Assembly (NCBI GenBank): GCA_963772955.1
Contig: CAVYZF010000001.1
Location: forward strand, 1-64,000
From: Gp6-AA40 sp963772955
GTDB lineage: Bacteria; Acidobacteriota; Vicinamibacteria; Vicinamibacterales; UBA2999
Reading direction: 5' to 3'
DNA: 64,000 nucleotides
The notes beneath the pieces were generated by a model. It was not told the origin of the DNA. It did not search any database and saw nothing but the letters and a program-made list of their open reading frames with translations. Below, one piece after another: positions 17,619 to 26,835 of the stretch. Positions within the stretch are counted from its first letter, which is position 1, and each line of letters starts with the position of its first letter. The position numbers were made by a program, and so were the translations under genes.

Positions 17619-17823
17619 CGACTCTCCCTCGAGCTTACTCTAGCCGTTTACTTCCTGGCAGGATCGACTGAGATCAAGACCGCCTCGGTCCACGTCATGT
17701 CGAGCTGGTCGCCGACCTTCAGCAATGCGCTCCATGCGGATGATGGCCGGATATGTGACATTCACGGACGCCTGTGCCGAAGGTGTGACTGATATAGGAT
17801 AAACGCGCACGTCATCAAATTCT

Positions 17824-20193
17824 GTGAGCAGCAGAGGGAATATCGGACTGGGCGTTCGAATGACCGTGTTGCTCATCACGGTGGTTGCGTCTTTCCATTC
17901 TGCTCACGGCGCGGCGGCGCAGTCGGCGCCTGACTCGACGACACCAACCACGGGCACTGGACCCTCTCGGAGCGTCACGTTGTACGCCGACGCGCCGGCC
18001 GAGCCAACTGCGCCAGACGTCGTCAACCGCGATGCCGAAGGTCGCGCCACGGTGCGAGCCGTGCGCATCGGTCAGCCGCTGCACATCGATGGTGCTCTCG
18101 ACGAGTCGCTGTACAGCGACGTGCGATCGATCTCCGACTTCATTCAGGTCGAGCCCGACGGCGGTCAGGACGCGACCGAACGCACCGAAACATGGATCGC
18201 CTTCGACGACGACCATGTCTACGTCGCGTTCAAGGTCTGGGACAGCCAGATGGATACGTTGATCGCGACGGAAATGCGACGCGACAGCACCAACAGCTGG
18301 CAGGGCAACGATCTCGTCTCGTTCATCTTCGACACGTTCTACGACCGGCGGACCTCGTTCACGTTCACGATGAACCCGCTCGGCGGACGCTCAGACGGGA
18401 CAATGGTCAACGATCGGCAATACAGCAGCGATTGGAATCCGGTCTGGGAGACGAAGGCGGGGCGCTTCGATGGCGGCTGGACGGTCGAAGCCGCGGTGCC
18501 ATTCAAGTCGCTGCGGTATCAACCGGGCACGGCGCAGGTGTGGGGATTCAACGCCATGCGCGTGAAGCGGTCCAAGAACGAGATCTCCACGCTGACCAAG
18601 GTGCCGCCGGCACGAGGGCAGTCGGGATTTCAGCAGCCGCAGTTCGCGGCCACGCTCGTCGGGATCGAGGCCCCTCGCAGTGGAGCCAACCTCGATATCA
18701 AACCGTACGGGATTTCCAGCCTGACCACGAACGAGATCGCGACACCGAGGATTTCGAACCATCCGGAGGCCGAGGCCGGTCTCGACGTGAAGTATGCGGT
18801 CACCCAGGGACTCGTCGCCGACCTCACGATCAACACCGACTTCGCGCAGGTCGAAGCGGACGAGCAACAGATCAACCTCACGCGTTTCAATCTGTTCTTT
18901 CCGGAGAAGCGCGATTTCTTCCTCGAGAACCAGGGCACGTTCTCGTTCGGCGGCGTGCCGATCAACAGCGCGGGCGGGAACTTCGGCGGCGGCTTCATCG
19001 GCGGCTCGACTCTCGCCCCGATCATGTTCTACAGCCGCCGGATTGGCTTGTACGGTGACCAGGAGGTACCGCTCAACATCGGCGGGCGGCTTACCGGACG
19101 CGCCGGCAAATACAGCGTCGGGGTCCTCAACATTCAGACCGGCGACAAGTCGGAGTTCGGCGCTCCAGCCACCAACTTCAGCGTCGTTCGCGTCAAACGC
19201 GACGTACTGCGCCGGAGCAGCGTCGGCTTGCTCTTCACCAACCGCTCGGAATCAACCGTCGGTGACGGCGCCAATCGTGCGTATGGCCTCGACGGCACGT
19301 TCGCGTTCTTCGAGAACCTGCAGATCAACACGTATTGGGCCGGGACGGTCACGGACGCACTGAGCTCGCGGGACAGCACCAGCTATCGCGGGCAGGTCGA
19401 CTACTCGGGTGATCGCTACACAGTGCAGGTCGAGCGGCTGAAGGTCGGTGACAACTTCAATCCCGAGGTCGGCTTTCTGCGCCGGGACAACATGGTGCGC
19501 GACTACGCGCGCTTCAAGTTCAGCCCGCGACCTCGGAACCGAAGCGCGATTCGCAAGTACGTCTACGACGCGTCGATCGACTACATCGAGAACACCGATG
19601 GCCGGCTCGAGTCGCGGGAGCGGGCGGCGGAATTCGCGCTGGAGTTCCAGAGTGCCGATCGCTTCAGCGTCAACTACACCAACTCATTTGAGTTCGTGCC
19701 GCGGCCCTTTCCCCTCGGCAGCGTCATCGTGCCCATCGGCTCGTATCAGTTCGACACGTTCCGCGTCGGCTACAGCATCGGTCAGCAGCGCAAGGTGGCC
19801 GCCAACCTGACCGCGGAGTTCGGCTCGTTCTATGACGGTCACAAGACGACGTTGAGCGCGGCGCGCGGAAGAGTGCCGATCACGAATCAGCTGTCGGTGG
19901 AACCGACCTATTCGTTCAACCACGTGACGATTTCAACGGGAGAGTTCATCACGCACCTGGCGGGATCGCGCGTGACCTACTCGATGACGCCGCTGATGTT
20001 CGTCAGCGCCCTGCTCCAGTACAACTCTGGGACGGCCACCGTCTCGACCAACGCCAGGTTTCGGTGGGAGTACCGGCCCGGCAGCGAGTTGTTCCTCGTC
20101 TACAACGACGAGCGCAACACGTTGACGCGCAGCTTTCCATCGCTCAACAACCGGGCGTTCATCGTGAAGATCAATCGACTGTTCCGCGTCTAG
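17824..20193 (+). CDS. DUF5916 outer-membrane protein with CBM9-like domain
   Basis: This 789-residue protein has a signal peptide (hydrophobic TVLLITVVASFHSAHGAAAQ); the start could be GTG 17824 or ATG 17860. Residues 80-260 resemble a family 9 carbohydrate-binding fold: RIGQPLHIDGALDESLYSDV, YVAFKVWDSQMDTLIATEMR. The DUF5916 signature follows (TDFAQVEADEQQINLTRFNL, FFPEKRDFFLENQGTFSFG), and the rest alternates beta strands that should form an outer-membrane barrel ending in FIVKINRLFRV. The family is widespread in Bacteroidetes and Acidobacteriota and is thought to handle poly- or oligosaccharides or peptides; the exact role is unknown. Confidence 0.85.
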   Translation: MSSRGNIGLGVRMTVLLITVVASFHSAHGAAAQSAPDSTTPTTGTGPSRSVTLYADAPAEPTAPDVVNRDAEGRATVRAVRIGQPLHIDGALDESLYSDVRSISDFIQVEPDGGQDATERTETWIAFDDDHVYVAFKVWDSQMDTLIATEMRRDSTNSWQGNDLVSFIFDTFYDRRTSFTFTMNPLGGRSDGTMVNDRQYSSDWNPVWETKAGRFDGGWTVEAAVPFKSLRYQPGTAQVWGFNAMRVKRSKNEISTLTKVPPARGQSGFQQPQFAATLVGIEAPRSGANLDIKPYGISSLTTNEIATPRISNHPEAEAGLDVKYAVTQGLVADLTINTDFAQVEADEQQINLTRFNLFFPEKRDFFLENQGTFSFGGVPINSAGGNFGGGFIGGSTLAPIMFYSRRIGLYGDQEVPLNIGGRLTGRAGKYSVGVLNIQTGDKSEFGAPATNFSVVRVKRDVLRRSSVGLLFTNRSESTVGDGANRAYGLDGTFAFFENLQINTYWAGTVTDALSSRDSTSYRGQVDYSGDRYTVQVERLKVGDNFNPEVGFLRRDNMVRDYARFKFSPRPRNRSAIRKYVYDASIDYIENTDGRLESRERAAEFALEFQSADRFSVNYTNSFEFVPRPFPLGSVIVPIGSYQFDTFRVGYSIGQQRKVAANLTAEFGSFYDGHKTTLSAARGRVPITNQLSVEPTYSFNHVTISTGEFITHLAGSRVTYSMTPLMFVSALLQYNSGTATVSTNARFRWEYRPGSELFLVYNDERNTLTRSFPSLNNRAFIVKINRLFRV

Positions 20194-20259
20194 CGCCGTT
20201 GTCGTCTGCGACACGCCGAGTCGTTGAAAAGTGCCCTGGCAGCGCCTCACGTGCGCGCC

Positions 20260-20504
20260 TCACACGCCTAGTGGCGTCAGGTTGTAGCAGCGAGCCAGAT
20301 CGTTGACGGCCGTTCGCAGGACGCCCCAATAGCGTTCGGCCTGCGTGCCGTATTTCCCCCGCACCAGACCTGATTGATCTTGCGTGCGTCGTCTAAAACG
20401 CTCTCCACCTGCGGCCGCGTTTCCATGCGCTCGGCCACCTGCGCCTTAGAGAACACCACTTGCGCCAGCGCCACACTGCCAGGCACCAGACAGGCGAGGA
20501 CCAC
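20260..20504 (-). pseudogene. Decayed copy of the secreted-protein gene at 17109
   Basis: The reading VALAQVVFSKAQVAE joins directly to RMETRPQVESVLDDARKINQ. Compared with the intact gene, an in-frame deletion removes about 78 codons between the two blocks. One base is also missing near 20367 (CACCAGACCT against CACCATCACCT), which shifts the frame. The intact tail (YNLTPLGV then TGA at 20260) can still be read in another frame. Same strand and orientation as the intact copy. Confidence 0.8.
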
Positions 20505-20541
20505 TCCGAGCTACCCCGAAAGACTACTCGGCACCCAGGGT

Positions 20542-21108
20542 TCAATCAGTCGAACATCGCTGCCAGGCGTCGAGAGACTCGAAGAACTGCTTTGACTCAG
20601 CGACGGAGTACTCAGCGATGTATTCAAGCAGCAGCTTCTTGTGTTTGCAGAGTCGTTTCTCGACGTACCAATTGAGCGGAAACGTGACGTCGTCCTTTCG
20701 CACCAGGCCCGAGCGTACCGCCGCTTGCAACTGACTCACCTCGAACAGAAAGCGGTCATACCTGTCCGTGATGAATCGCTGTGTCTCCGTGCGGTTCGGC
20801 TCGTTTGGCCGTAAGGCGGCTTCGATTGCCAGGGGAACATCTCGCGGGAAGATGCGCACTGTCAGGCCTGGCGCAATCTCGTATGTGCGCCCTTCCTCCC
20901 AGTCGAGCATCGTCATCGCCTGCCAGCCGTCATCGGTCATCATGCCGTTGATCATCGTGCGCGCCATCTCTGCCTGTTTCCATTCGAGCTCCTTGATGCT
21001 TTGCGATACGCCTCGCCGGAAATTCGCGATGCCGACCGTCGCGGCGACGAGCGCGCTGATGATCGCTACGTACTTCGCAACCAATTCAACCCGGTTGGGG
21101 TCAGGCAC
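20542..21108 (-). CDS. Small membrane protein of unknown function
   Basis: This 188-residue protein has one N-terminal hydrophobic helix at about residues 9-28 (LVAKYVAIISALVAATVGIA) and a cytoplasmic-type helical remainder: SQSIKELEWKQAEMARTMIN, DDGWQAMTMLDWEEGRTYEI, FITDRYDRFLFEVSQLQAAV, LLEYIAEYSVAESKQFFESL. Start is ATG at 21108, 46 bases after the porin stop, so it could be the last gene of the sulfatase cluster. It resembles small regulatory membrane proteins of the DUF4760/DUF6082 kind, but I do not assign it to a family. Confidence 0.65.
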   Translation of the reverse strand: MPDPNRVELVAKYVAIISALVAATVGIANFRRGVSQSIKELEWKQAEMARTMINGMMTDDGWQAMTMLDWEEGRTYEIAPGLTVRIFPRDVPLAIEAALRPNEPNRTETQRFITDRYDRFLFEVSQLQAAVRSGLVRKDDVTFPLNWYVEKRLCKHKKLLLEYIAEYSVAESKQFFESLDAWQRCSTD

Positions 21109-21154
21109 GGCGTCCTCCCTCTAGACGTGTCGAGCCTCGAGACTTCTCTGCACG

Positions 21155-22603
21155 TCAGAACTTGAGCGTCCAGCCGCTCTGAATCTGACTGGAGGAGGCG
21201 CGCTGGCCATCCTTGTTGACGCGCGTGCCAGCCAGGTACTCGACGACGATGTCCACGAACGGAACCGGATTCCACATCAGATTAATCGATGTCCGCTGGG
21301 TCCGATGGAACGCGTCCTCCGTCTGAATATCGAGGTTGCTGACGTTCACCACGCCGTATGTCACGGCGGTTGTGAACACTCGCGACCAGGCGTGCTCGTA
21401 CCCGAAGTAGCCGCTCGCGACGGGGAGCGCGCGAAGGCTGACCTGCACGGGGTCGTACACGGCATCCTGTCCGCCGAGTGAACTCAGGTCCGCGATGTAA
21501 CGTCCGATCCCGGATCCGGCGTTCACAGCAAACTTGACGCGGTCGTCCGCATCCCAGCGCGGCACGAGGACGCCGCTGATGTTCCCGCCGATGCCAGCCG
21601 TGGCAAGTGCGTCGACTGAATCGCCGGGTACTTCGCCGCGTAGCTGCCTGACCAGCAGCGATAACTGGATGTGATCCGTGTAGAGCGCCAGTCCTCGTTT
21701 CTTGCCCGGATGGAACTTCAGCCGCGCGATGAAGTCGGGGGTGAGGTTGACGCCCTGGGCACCTGTGAGGTCTGGCGCGGGATTCTCGACGGCGAATGCC
21801 CACTGGTAGCGTGCACCCGTGCCTTTCGGCGTCCAACGAAACAGCGGCTGCCGGAGCCGCGAGATGGCGTTCAGGCCTTCGAAGTCGATCCCGATGGGGT
21901 CGGCCTCCGGATCTGAAAACGTGGACCAGGTCTGGCCGACGACGAAGCGGTCGGTCTGCAGGAATGCGTGCCGCAGCCTCGACGTCCGGCTGGCGCCAGC
22001 GAAGTCGGTTTCGATGAACAGGCGCATCGGCCCTCTCTGACTCGGCATCCGAAGCTCGGTGCTCAAGCGACTCGCGATCGGCGAGTAGACTGTGCGCGCC
22101 TCGTCTCCAGCTCTCGGTACACCGACGGGAATCGAGGAGGTCACGAACCGATCCTCTGTCCCGAGCGCGCTCAGCGTGTGAACCGCGACCAATCGCGCCT
22201 GGCCGCCGAGCTTGAAGGCCGACTCGGTGCCGGGAATGCGGATCGAACCCGGGAACTCTCCTGCCGAAACGACCATCGCAGGAAGATCCGGCGTGGGCTC
22301 GGCAGCCGTACGACTTGTCGGCTGCTGCGACAGAGGTGCCTGAGACCCGACTGCGGCGATCGCTGTCGTCGTCGCCGGTACATTCGTACCTTCGACCCGC
22401 TGCTGCAGCGCTGCCAGCGTTCGCCCCTGCTCCTCGATGATTCGAGCCTGACGATCGATCGCCGCGCGCTGGTCGATCAGGAGCTGCCGCAGCTCCGCGA
22501 TCGCCGAGTCAGTACTCGTCGTCGTTTGCGCGAAGACCGAACAGGGAGACACGATCAGGACAGCGGCAGCCAGGGCACTGAGCCGAACATGATCGGGCCG
22601 CAT
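21155..22603 (-). CDS. DcaP-like outer-membrane porin
   Basis: This 482-residue protein has a signal peptide (LSALAAAVLIVSPCSVFAQ), then a short coiled coil (STDSAIAELRQLLIDQRAAI, QARIIEEQGRTLAALQQRVE), and a beta barrel starting with SIRIPGTESAFKLGGQARLV. The order of signal, coiled coil and barrel with FVVGQTWSTFSDPEADPIGI matches the DcaP-like trimeric porins, which take up negatively charged aromatic or carboxylated compounds. It ends in a C-terminal Phe (QSGWTLKF), as outer-membrane proteins do. AGGAG precedes the ATG. Lying just after the sulfatase gene, it may take up the sulfate ester or its product. Confidence 0.85.
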   Translation of the reverse strand: MRPDHVRLSALAAAVLIVSPCSVFAQTTTSTDSAIAELRQLLIDQRAAIDRQARIIEEQGRTLAALQQRVEGTNVPATTTAIAAVGSQAPLSQQPTSRTAAEPTPDLPAMVVSAGEFPGSIRIPGTESAFKLGGQARLVAVHTLSALGTEDRFVTSSIPVGVPRAGDEARTVYSPIASRLSTELRMPSQRGPMRLFIETDFAGASRTSRLRHAFLQTDRFVVGQTWSTFSDPEADPIGIDFEGLNAISRLRQPLFRWTPKGTGARYQWAFAVENPAPDLTGAQGVNLTPDFIARLKFHPGKKRGLALYTDHIQLSLLVRQLRGEVPGDSVDALATAGIGGNISGVLVPRWDADDRVKFAVNAGSGIGRYIADLSSLGGQDAVYDPVQVSLRALPVASGYFGYEHAWSRVFTTAVTYGVVNVSNLDIQTEDAFHRTQRTSINLMWNPVPFVDIVVEYLAGTRVNKDGQRASSSQIQSGWTLKF

Positions 22604-22719
22604 CGCGGAGTTCTCCTACGCCGGCTCCAATGCGCGGGAGGTTCGAGCGACCGTGCCGGCGGTGCGATGCTCCACGTGGAACGACGCTGGCCCGAGTTCC
22701 GGACCAGCGCCTTGCCGTC

Positions 22720-25110
22720 CTACTGCACCGGACCCACTTCGAGAGTGACTTTGTTGATCCGGCCGGTGAATCGCGTGTCCGCGCCGATGCCGATTCCCAG
22801 CGCCACCGGCGTCTGGTTGTCGATGCCGACGTCTGCGGTCTCGTCCGCCGAGAAGATATTCGGCTGTGTCTTCTCGACGCGCCCTTCGGCGACCGGTTTG
22901 CCGTTGATGAGGAGCGTCGCCTTGCCGCCCTTGCCGACACCGCCGCCGTCGTAGACGAAATCGAGCGTGACCGTGACGGGACCGGGAGGAAGCGCCTGCT
23001 GAGACGCGACGGTGTACCGCGCCAGGCCGAGAAAGTTGTAGACGTATGCGGGCTTGCCATCCTTCATGTACAGCGACCACCCGCCAAAACGTCCGCCCTG
23101 TGACAGGATGGCGCCGTTCGCGCGCGTGGCTGGGATCACCAAGTCCGCGGTGATCTTGCTCGACCGGTTCTTGATGTTCATGAAGGTGTTTTCGAGCATC
23201 CCCTGCATGCCCTCGTAGAGCGTCAGCGAGGTCCGGCTACCCAGGACGTCGGGCCGACCCGCGAGCGCCGGGTTGGTACGCTCGATGGTCCGGTCGTCGA
23301 TGGGCAGCACGTGGTACTTCTCTGCCTCCTTCATGAACAGGGCCTCCATCTCCTTCAGCTTCGCACCCTGTTCGGCTGCCAGGTTCTTGGTGAGGCTGAA
23401 ATCGGTTTCGACGTCGTAGAGTTCCCACACATCGGACGTCAGGGGCTGCAGCCCGCTCGTCTGCCACGGCGCTCGGTGGATGACGCGCGCGAACCAGCCG
23501 TCGTTGTAGATCGCGCGGTTACCGAACATCTCGAAGTACTGCGTCTTGTGCCGCTCCGCCGCCGTGGCATCGTTGAAGGCGTAGACCATGCTCGTGCCTT
23601 CGATTGGCGTCTGCACCGTCCCGTTGACGCTCTTGGGCTCGGGCAGGCCAGCGGCCTCGAGGATCGTCGGCGCGATGTCGATGACGTGCGAGAACTGCGT
23701 GCGCAGACCGCCCTTGTCCTTGATCCCTTGCGGCCACTGGATGGCCACGCCGTTGCGAGTGCCGCCGAAGTCGGACGCCACCTGCTTGGTCCAGGAGAAA
23801 GGCGTATCGAACGCCACGGCCCAACCGGCCGCCATGTGCGGGAAGGTTTCCGGACCGCCCCACTTGTCGATCAGCGGGATCAGATCTTCGACCTTCTCGG
23901 CGACTCCGTTGAAGTACGTCATCTCGTTGTACATCCCGACGAAGCCGCCTTCTGCGCTCGAACCGTTGTCGCCGGCGATGTAGATAAATAGCGTGTTGTC
24001 CAACTCGCCGATGTCGGCGAGCGACTGACGGAACCGCCCGATCTCGGCATCGGTCTGCTCGAGGAAGCCGGCGAACACTTCGGCCTGGCGCGCGAATAGA
24101 CGGCGCTGATCGGCTGGCAGCGAGTCCCAGGCAGCCAGGTCTTTCGGCCGCTCACCGAGCTTCGTGTCCGCGGGGACGATGCCCAGCTTCTTCTGCCGCT
24201 CGAGCGATTCAACACGCACCTGGTCCCAGCCCTTGTCGAACTGACCCTTGTACTTGTCGGCCCACTCCTTCGGCACGTGATGCGGCGCATGCGTCGCACC
24301 GGTGGCGTAGTAGACGAAGAACGGCTTGTCCGGCGTCATCGACTGCTGTGCCTTGACCCAGTTGATCGCCTGGTTGGTCATGTCCACGGTGAAGTGGTAG
24401 TTGTCCATCTTCGGCGGATCGATCTTGATCGCGCCGTCGTAGATGAGCGGATACCACTGGTCGGTCTCGCCGCCGATGAAACCGTAGAATTTGTCGAAAC
24501 CCTGATGCAAGGGCCAGCGGTCGAACGGACCCGACACGCTCGTCTCCCATGCCGCCGTCTCATGCCATTTGCCGAACGCGCCGGTGCTGTATCCGTTCAG
24601 CCGCAGCATCTCGGCGAGTGGCGCGACGCTATTCGGATTCTGGCCGGTGTTGCCGGGGAACGCCGTCGCCGTCTCCATGATCGAGCCGGTGTTGACGGTG
24701 TGGTGATTGCGTCCCGTCTTGAGCGCATTGCGCGTCGGCGAGCACAGCGCCGTCGTGTGGAAGTTGTTGAAGCGCAGGCCAGCCGCAGCGACCTGATCCA
24801 TCGTCGGTGTGCGGATAGGACCGCCGAAGGTACTCGGCCCGCCGAACCCGACGTCGTCGATCAGCACGATCACGACGTTGGGCGCGTTGCTCGGCGCCTT
24901 CACCTCGAAGCGCGCCGGTGGCTTGGCGTTGCGCGCATCGAGCTCGGTGTAGGTCTGCGGACTCGGCTCCGCGATCGGCAGCACGGTGCGGTCGATCCCG
25001 CCCGGAGCGTTGGCCGGTGCAGCAGGCTGTGCCGGCGGCGCCGAATTGCACGCGGCCACCCCTACGAGCAACGCGATGCCGAGAGCGATACGAATGCCTG
25101 GTGTTCTCAT
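22720..25110 (-). CDS. Lipoprotein arylsulfatase (type I sulfatase)
   Basis: The start is taken as ATG 25110, preceded by AGGGACAGG; GTG at 25122 is an alternative and gives 800 residues. Numbering from the longer form: lipobox LVGVAAC with Cys 25, metal ligands D89 and D90 in VLIDDVGFGG, and the formylglycine motif CSPTR at 127-131 followed by LKTGRNHH. Further alkaline-phosphatase-fold motifs are TGAFGKWHE and YYATGATHAPH. Hydrolyses sulfate esters, probably facing the periplasm. The Cys must be oxidised to formylglycine, normally by the enzyme encoded 26 bases upstream, which is frameshifted here. The C-terminal third (about 580-800) is an extra beta domain. Confidence 0.93.
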   Translation of the reverse strand: MRTPGIRIALGIALLVGVAACNSAPPAQPAAPANAPGGIDRTVLPIAEPSPQTYTELDARNAKPPARFEVKAPSNAPNVVIVLIDDVGFGGPSTFGGPIRTPTMDQVAAAGLRFNNFHTTALCSPTRNALKTGRNHHTVNTGSIMETATAFPGNTGQNPNSVAPLAEMLRLNGYSTGAFGKWHETAAWETSVSGPFDRWPLHQGFDKFYGFIGGETDQWYPLIYDGAIKIDPPKMDNYHFTVDMTNQAINWVKAQQSMTPDKPFFVYYATGATHAPHHVPKEWADKYKGQFDKGWDQVRVESLERQKKLGIVPADTKLGERPKDLAAWDSLPADQRRLFARQAEVFAGFLEQTDAEIGRFRQSLADIGELDNTLFIYIAGDNGSSAEGGFVGMYNEMTYFNGVAEKVEDLIPLIDKWGGPETFPHMAAGWAVAFDTPFSWTKQVASDFGGTRNGVAIQWPQGIKDKGGLRTQFSHVIDIAPTILEAAGLPEPKSVNGTVQTPIEGTSMVYAFNDATAAERHKTQYFEMFGNRAIYNDGWFARVIHRAPWQTSGLQPLTSDVWELYDVETDFSLTKNLAAEQGAKLKEMEALFMKEAEKYHVLPIDDRTIERTNPALAGRPDVLGSRTSLTLYEGMQGMLENTFMNIKNRSSKITADLVIPATRANGAILSQGGRFGGWSLYMKDGKPAYVYNFLGLARYTVASQQALPPGPVTVTLDFVYDGGGVGKGGKATLLINGKPVAEGRVEKTQPNIFSADETADVGIDNQTPVALGIGIGADTRFTGRINKVTLEVGPVQ

Positions 25111-25148
25111 CCTGTCCCTCACTTGATCTCCACGAGCATGAATACGGG

Positions 25149-26325
25149 TTACAGCGCTTTCACCAAACGGAATCCAAGATGGTTCGTCGGAGTACTGACA
25201 TCGCCCTTACCCCGCGTGCCGACCATGTAACGCGAGCAGGTACTGATCGGTGCACAGGAAGGAACCGCCGCGATGGACGCGTTTCATCACGCCGGGTTCG
25301 CTCGGATCCAAGGAGGTTGCAGGACCGCTCGGGTTACGAGCGACGGTCGCGGTCGCAGCCAGTTCGGCGTAGTAGTCCGGGCGATACCAGTCACTCACCC
25401 ACTCCCAGACATTCCCGCCCACGTCGTAAAGCCCGTAGCCGTTCGGCGGAAACTGCGCGACCGGCGCGATCCCGACGAAGCTGTCTTCACCGGTGTCGTG
25501 ATCGGGAAAGTGACCCTGATGGGTGTTCGCCCTCCACGCGCCGCCCTCTTTGAATTCGTTGCCCCACGGAAAGACCTGCCCCGTCAGACCGCCGCGCGCC
25601 GCGAACTCCCATTCCGCTTCGGTCGGCAGTCGCTTGCCGGCCCACTGCGCGTACGCGACCGCGTCCGCGTACGCGATGTGCACCACGGGAAAGCGCTCCT
25701 TGCCCGCGATCGAACTCTTCGGACCGAGCGGATGGCGCCAGCTCGCTCCGCTGACCTCCGACCACCATTGATAGGCATCCGTGAGCGGAACGGCATGATC
25801 CGGCGGTGTAAAGATCACCGAACCGGGCACCAGGCTCTCCGGTGGCGCACCGGGAAAGTCTTCCGCGCGCGGTTTCTGCTCGGCGACGGTGACGTAGCCA
25901 GTGGCCTTCACGAAGCGCGCGAACTGTTCGTTCGTGACTTCGGTCGCATCCATCCAGAAGCCGTCCACGAGCACGCGATGCACCGGACGGGAGTCGGTGG
26001 TGGCCTGCATCCCGACCGCGTCATGCATGTCGGTCGGATCCTGCGCGCCCATCGAGAACTCGCCGCCTGGAATCCACACCATGCCTTCCGGCGCGGCCCC
26101 GGGCGGCGTGTTCCTGTTCTCGACGGTCGGGAGAAATCGATTCGACGTCGCCGCTGCGGCGGCAGGCGGCACGTCGGCGGCAGATGGCCTCGGCCTCGAG
26201 CGCGTCGTGGTAAAGACAAAGATCGCAGCGGCAGCGACCGTCAAAAGGGCGGCCCACATCCACACACTTCTCTGTGGGCGCGAATGTGATGCGGCGTGAA
26301 CTGGCTTCGAACGTCGCTTGCTCAT
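25149..26325 (-). pseudogene. Formylglycine-generating enzyme (SUMF1/FGE) with a C-terminal frameshift
   Basis: The frame opens at ATG 26325 and gives an N-terminal membrane helix (VWMWAALLTVAAAAIFVFTT, about 21-40), then an FGE-sulfatase domain: GMVWIPGGEFSMGAQDPTD, RLPTEAEWEFAARGG, PNGYGLYDVGGNVWEWVSDW. At HRGGSFLCTDQY (Cys 358) one extra base (one of the two G at 25239-25240 on the plus strand) shifts the frame, and the chain stops at 25207. Removing it restores CSRYMVGTRGKGDVSTPTNH, then LGFRLVKAL, stopping at 25149. The lost Cys is the second of the C-x4-C copper/active-site pair. Either a real inactivating change or a sequencing error. It sits 26 bases before the sulfatase gene. Confidence 0.85.
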
Positions 26326-26360
26326 ATGTGTCGTTTTGGGCGGTTGCTGAAGAACGCAAT

Positions 26361-26411
26361 CTGTAATGCAGAAGGCAAAATGCAGAATTCTGAATTCTCC
26401 ATTCTGAATTA
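26361..26411. repeat. AT-rich interspersed octamer patch
   Basis: Fifty bases of low GC content made of variants of ATGCAGAA, ATTCTGAA and their complements (for example GAATTCTGAATTC, ATTCTGAATTAC) stand between the response regulator and the FGE gene. The regulator stop codon (TAA at 26409-26411) lies inside it. Composition differs sharply from the surroundings. It could be a degenerate terminator or a short sequence repeat. Confidence 0.4.
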
Positions 26412-26831
26412 CGGGTGCTCACTGGAGTCGTCGCCCAAATCACCAAGCGAGCGACTGACGTACCGTTGACCGTCCAGCGCCGCGTGGACGGCGGCAACCA
26501 GATCGTCTCCGGCCGTATCCTTCAGGACGTATCCCAGCGCGCCGGCTGCAAGGCCGGCCTCCACCAGCATCGGCTCGGAATGCACCGTCACGAGCACGAT
26601 CCGCGCGTTCGAGTTGTTGCGCCTGATGACCGTGGCCGCTGCGATGCCGTCGAGACGTGGCATGGCGATGTCCGCAACTGTCACGTCGGGCAGGAGGCGC
26701 GCCGCCGCGTCCACCAGGGCGCGACCGTCCGCCACACACGCGATGACGTCGAAGTCCGCTCCGAGCAACTTGCGCAGGCGTTCCGCAGTCTCCGCGTGGT
26801 CTTCCGCAAGGAGCACTCGTGGGCGGTTCAT
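26409..26831 (-). CDS. Single-domain response regulator
   Basis: This 140-residue protein is only a CheY-like receiver: RPRVLLAEDHAETAERLRKL at the N-terminus, phosphoacceptor D54 in VTVADIAMPRLDG, then TVHSEPMLVEAGLAAGALGY and LKDTAGDDLVAAVHAALDGQ. These match NarL-type receivers, but no LuxR DNA-binding domain follows, and the chain ends in DLGDDSSEHP. The start is ATG 26831, four bases after the kinase stop. It may have lost its HTH or act through phosphotransfer. Partner of the histidine kinase at 26836. Confidence 0.88.
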   Translation of the reverse strand: MNRPRVLLAEDHAETAERLRKLLGADFDVIACVADGRALVDAAARLLPDVTVADIAMPRLDGIAAATVIRRNNSNARIVLVTVHSEPMLVEAGLAAGALGYVLKDTAGDDLVAAVHAALDGQRYVSRSLGDLGDDSSEHP

Positions 26832-26835
26832 GTGT

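Noticed and set aside
21968..22954. 328-codon plus-strand frame across the porin and sulfatase ends
   Set aside because: It covers parts of two well-supported minus-strand genes and has antisense-like composition.
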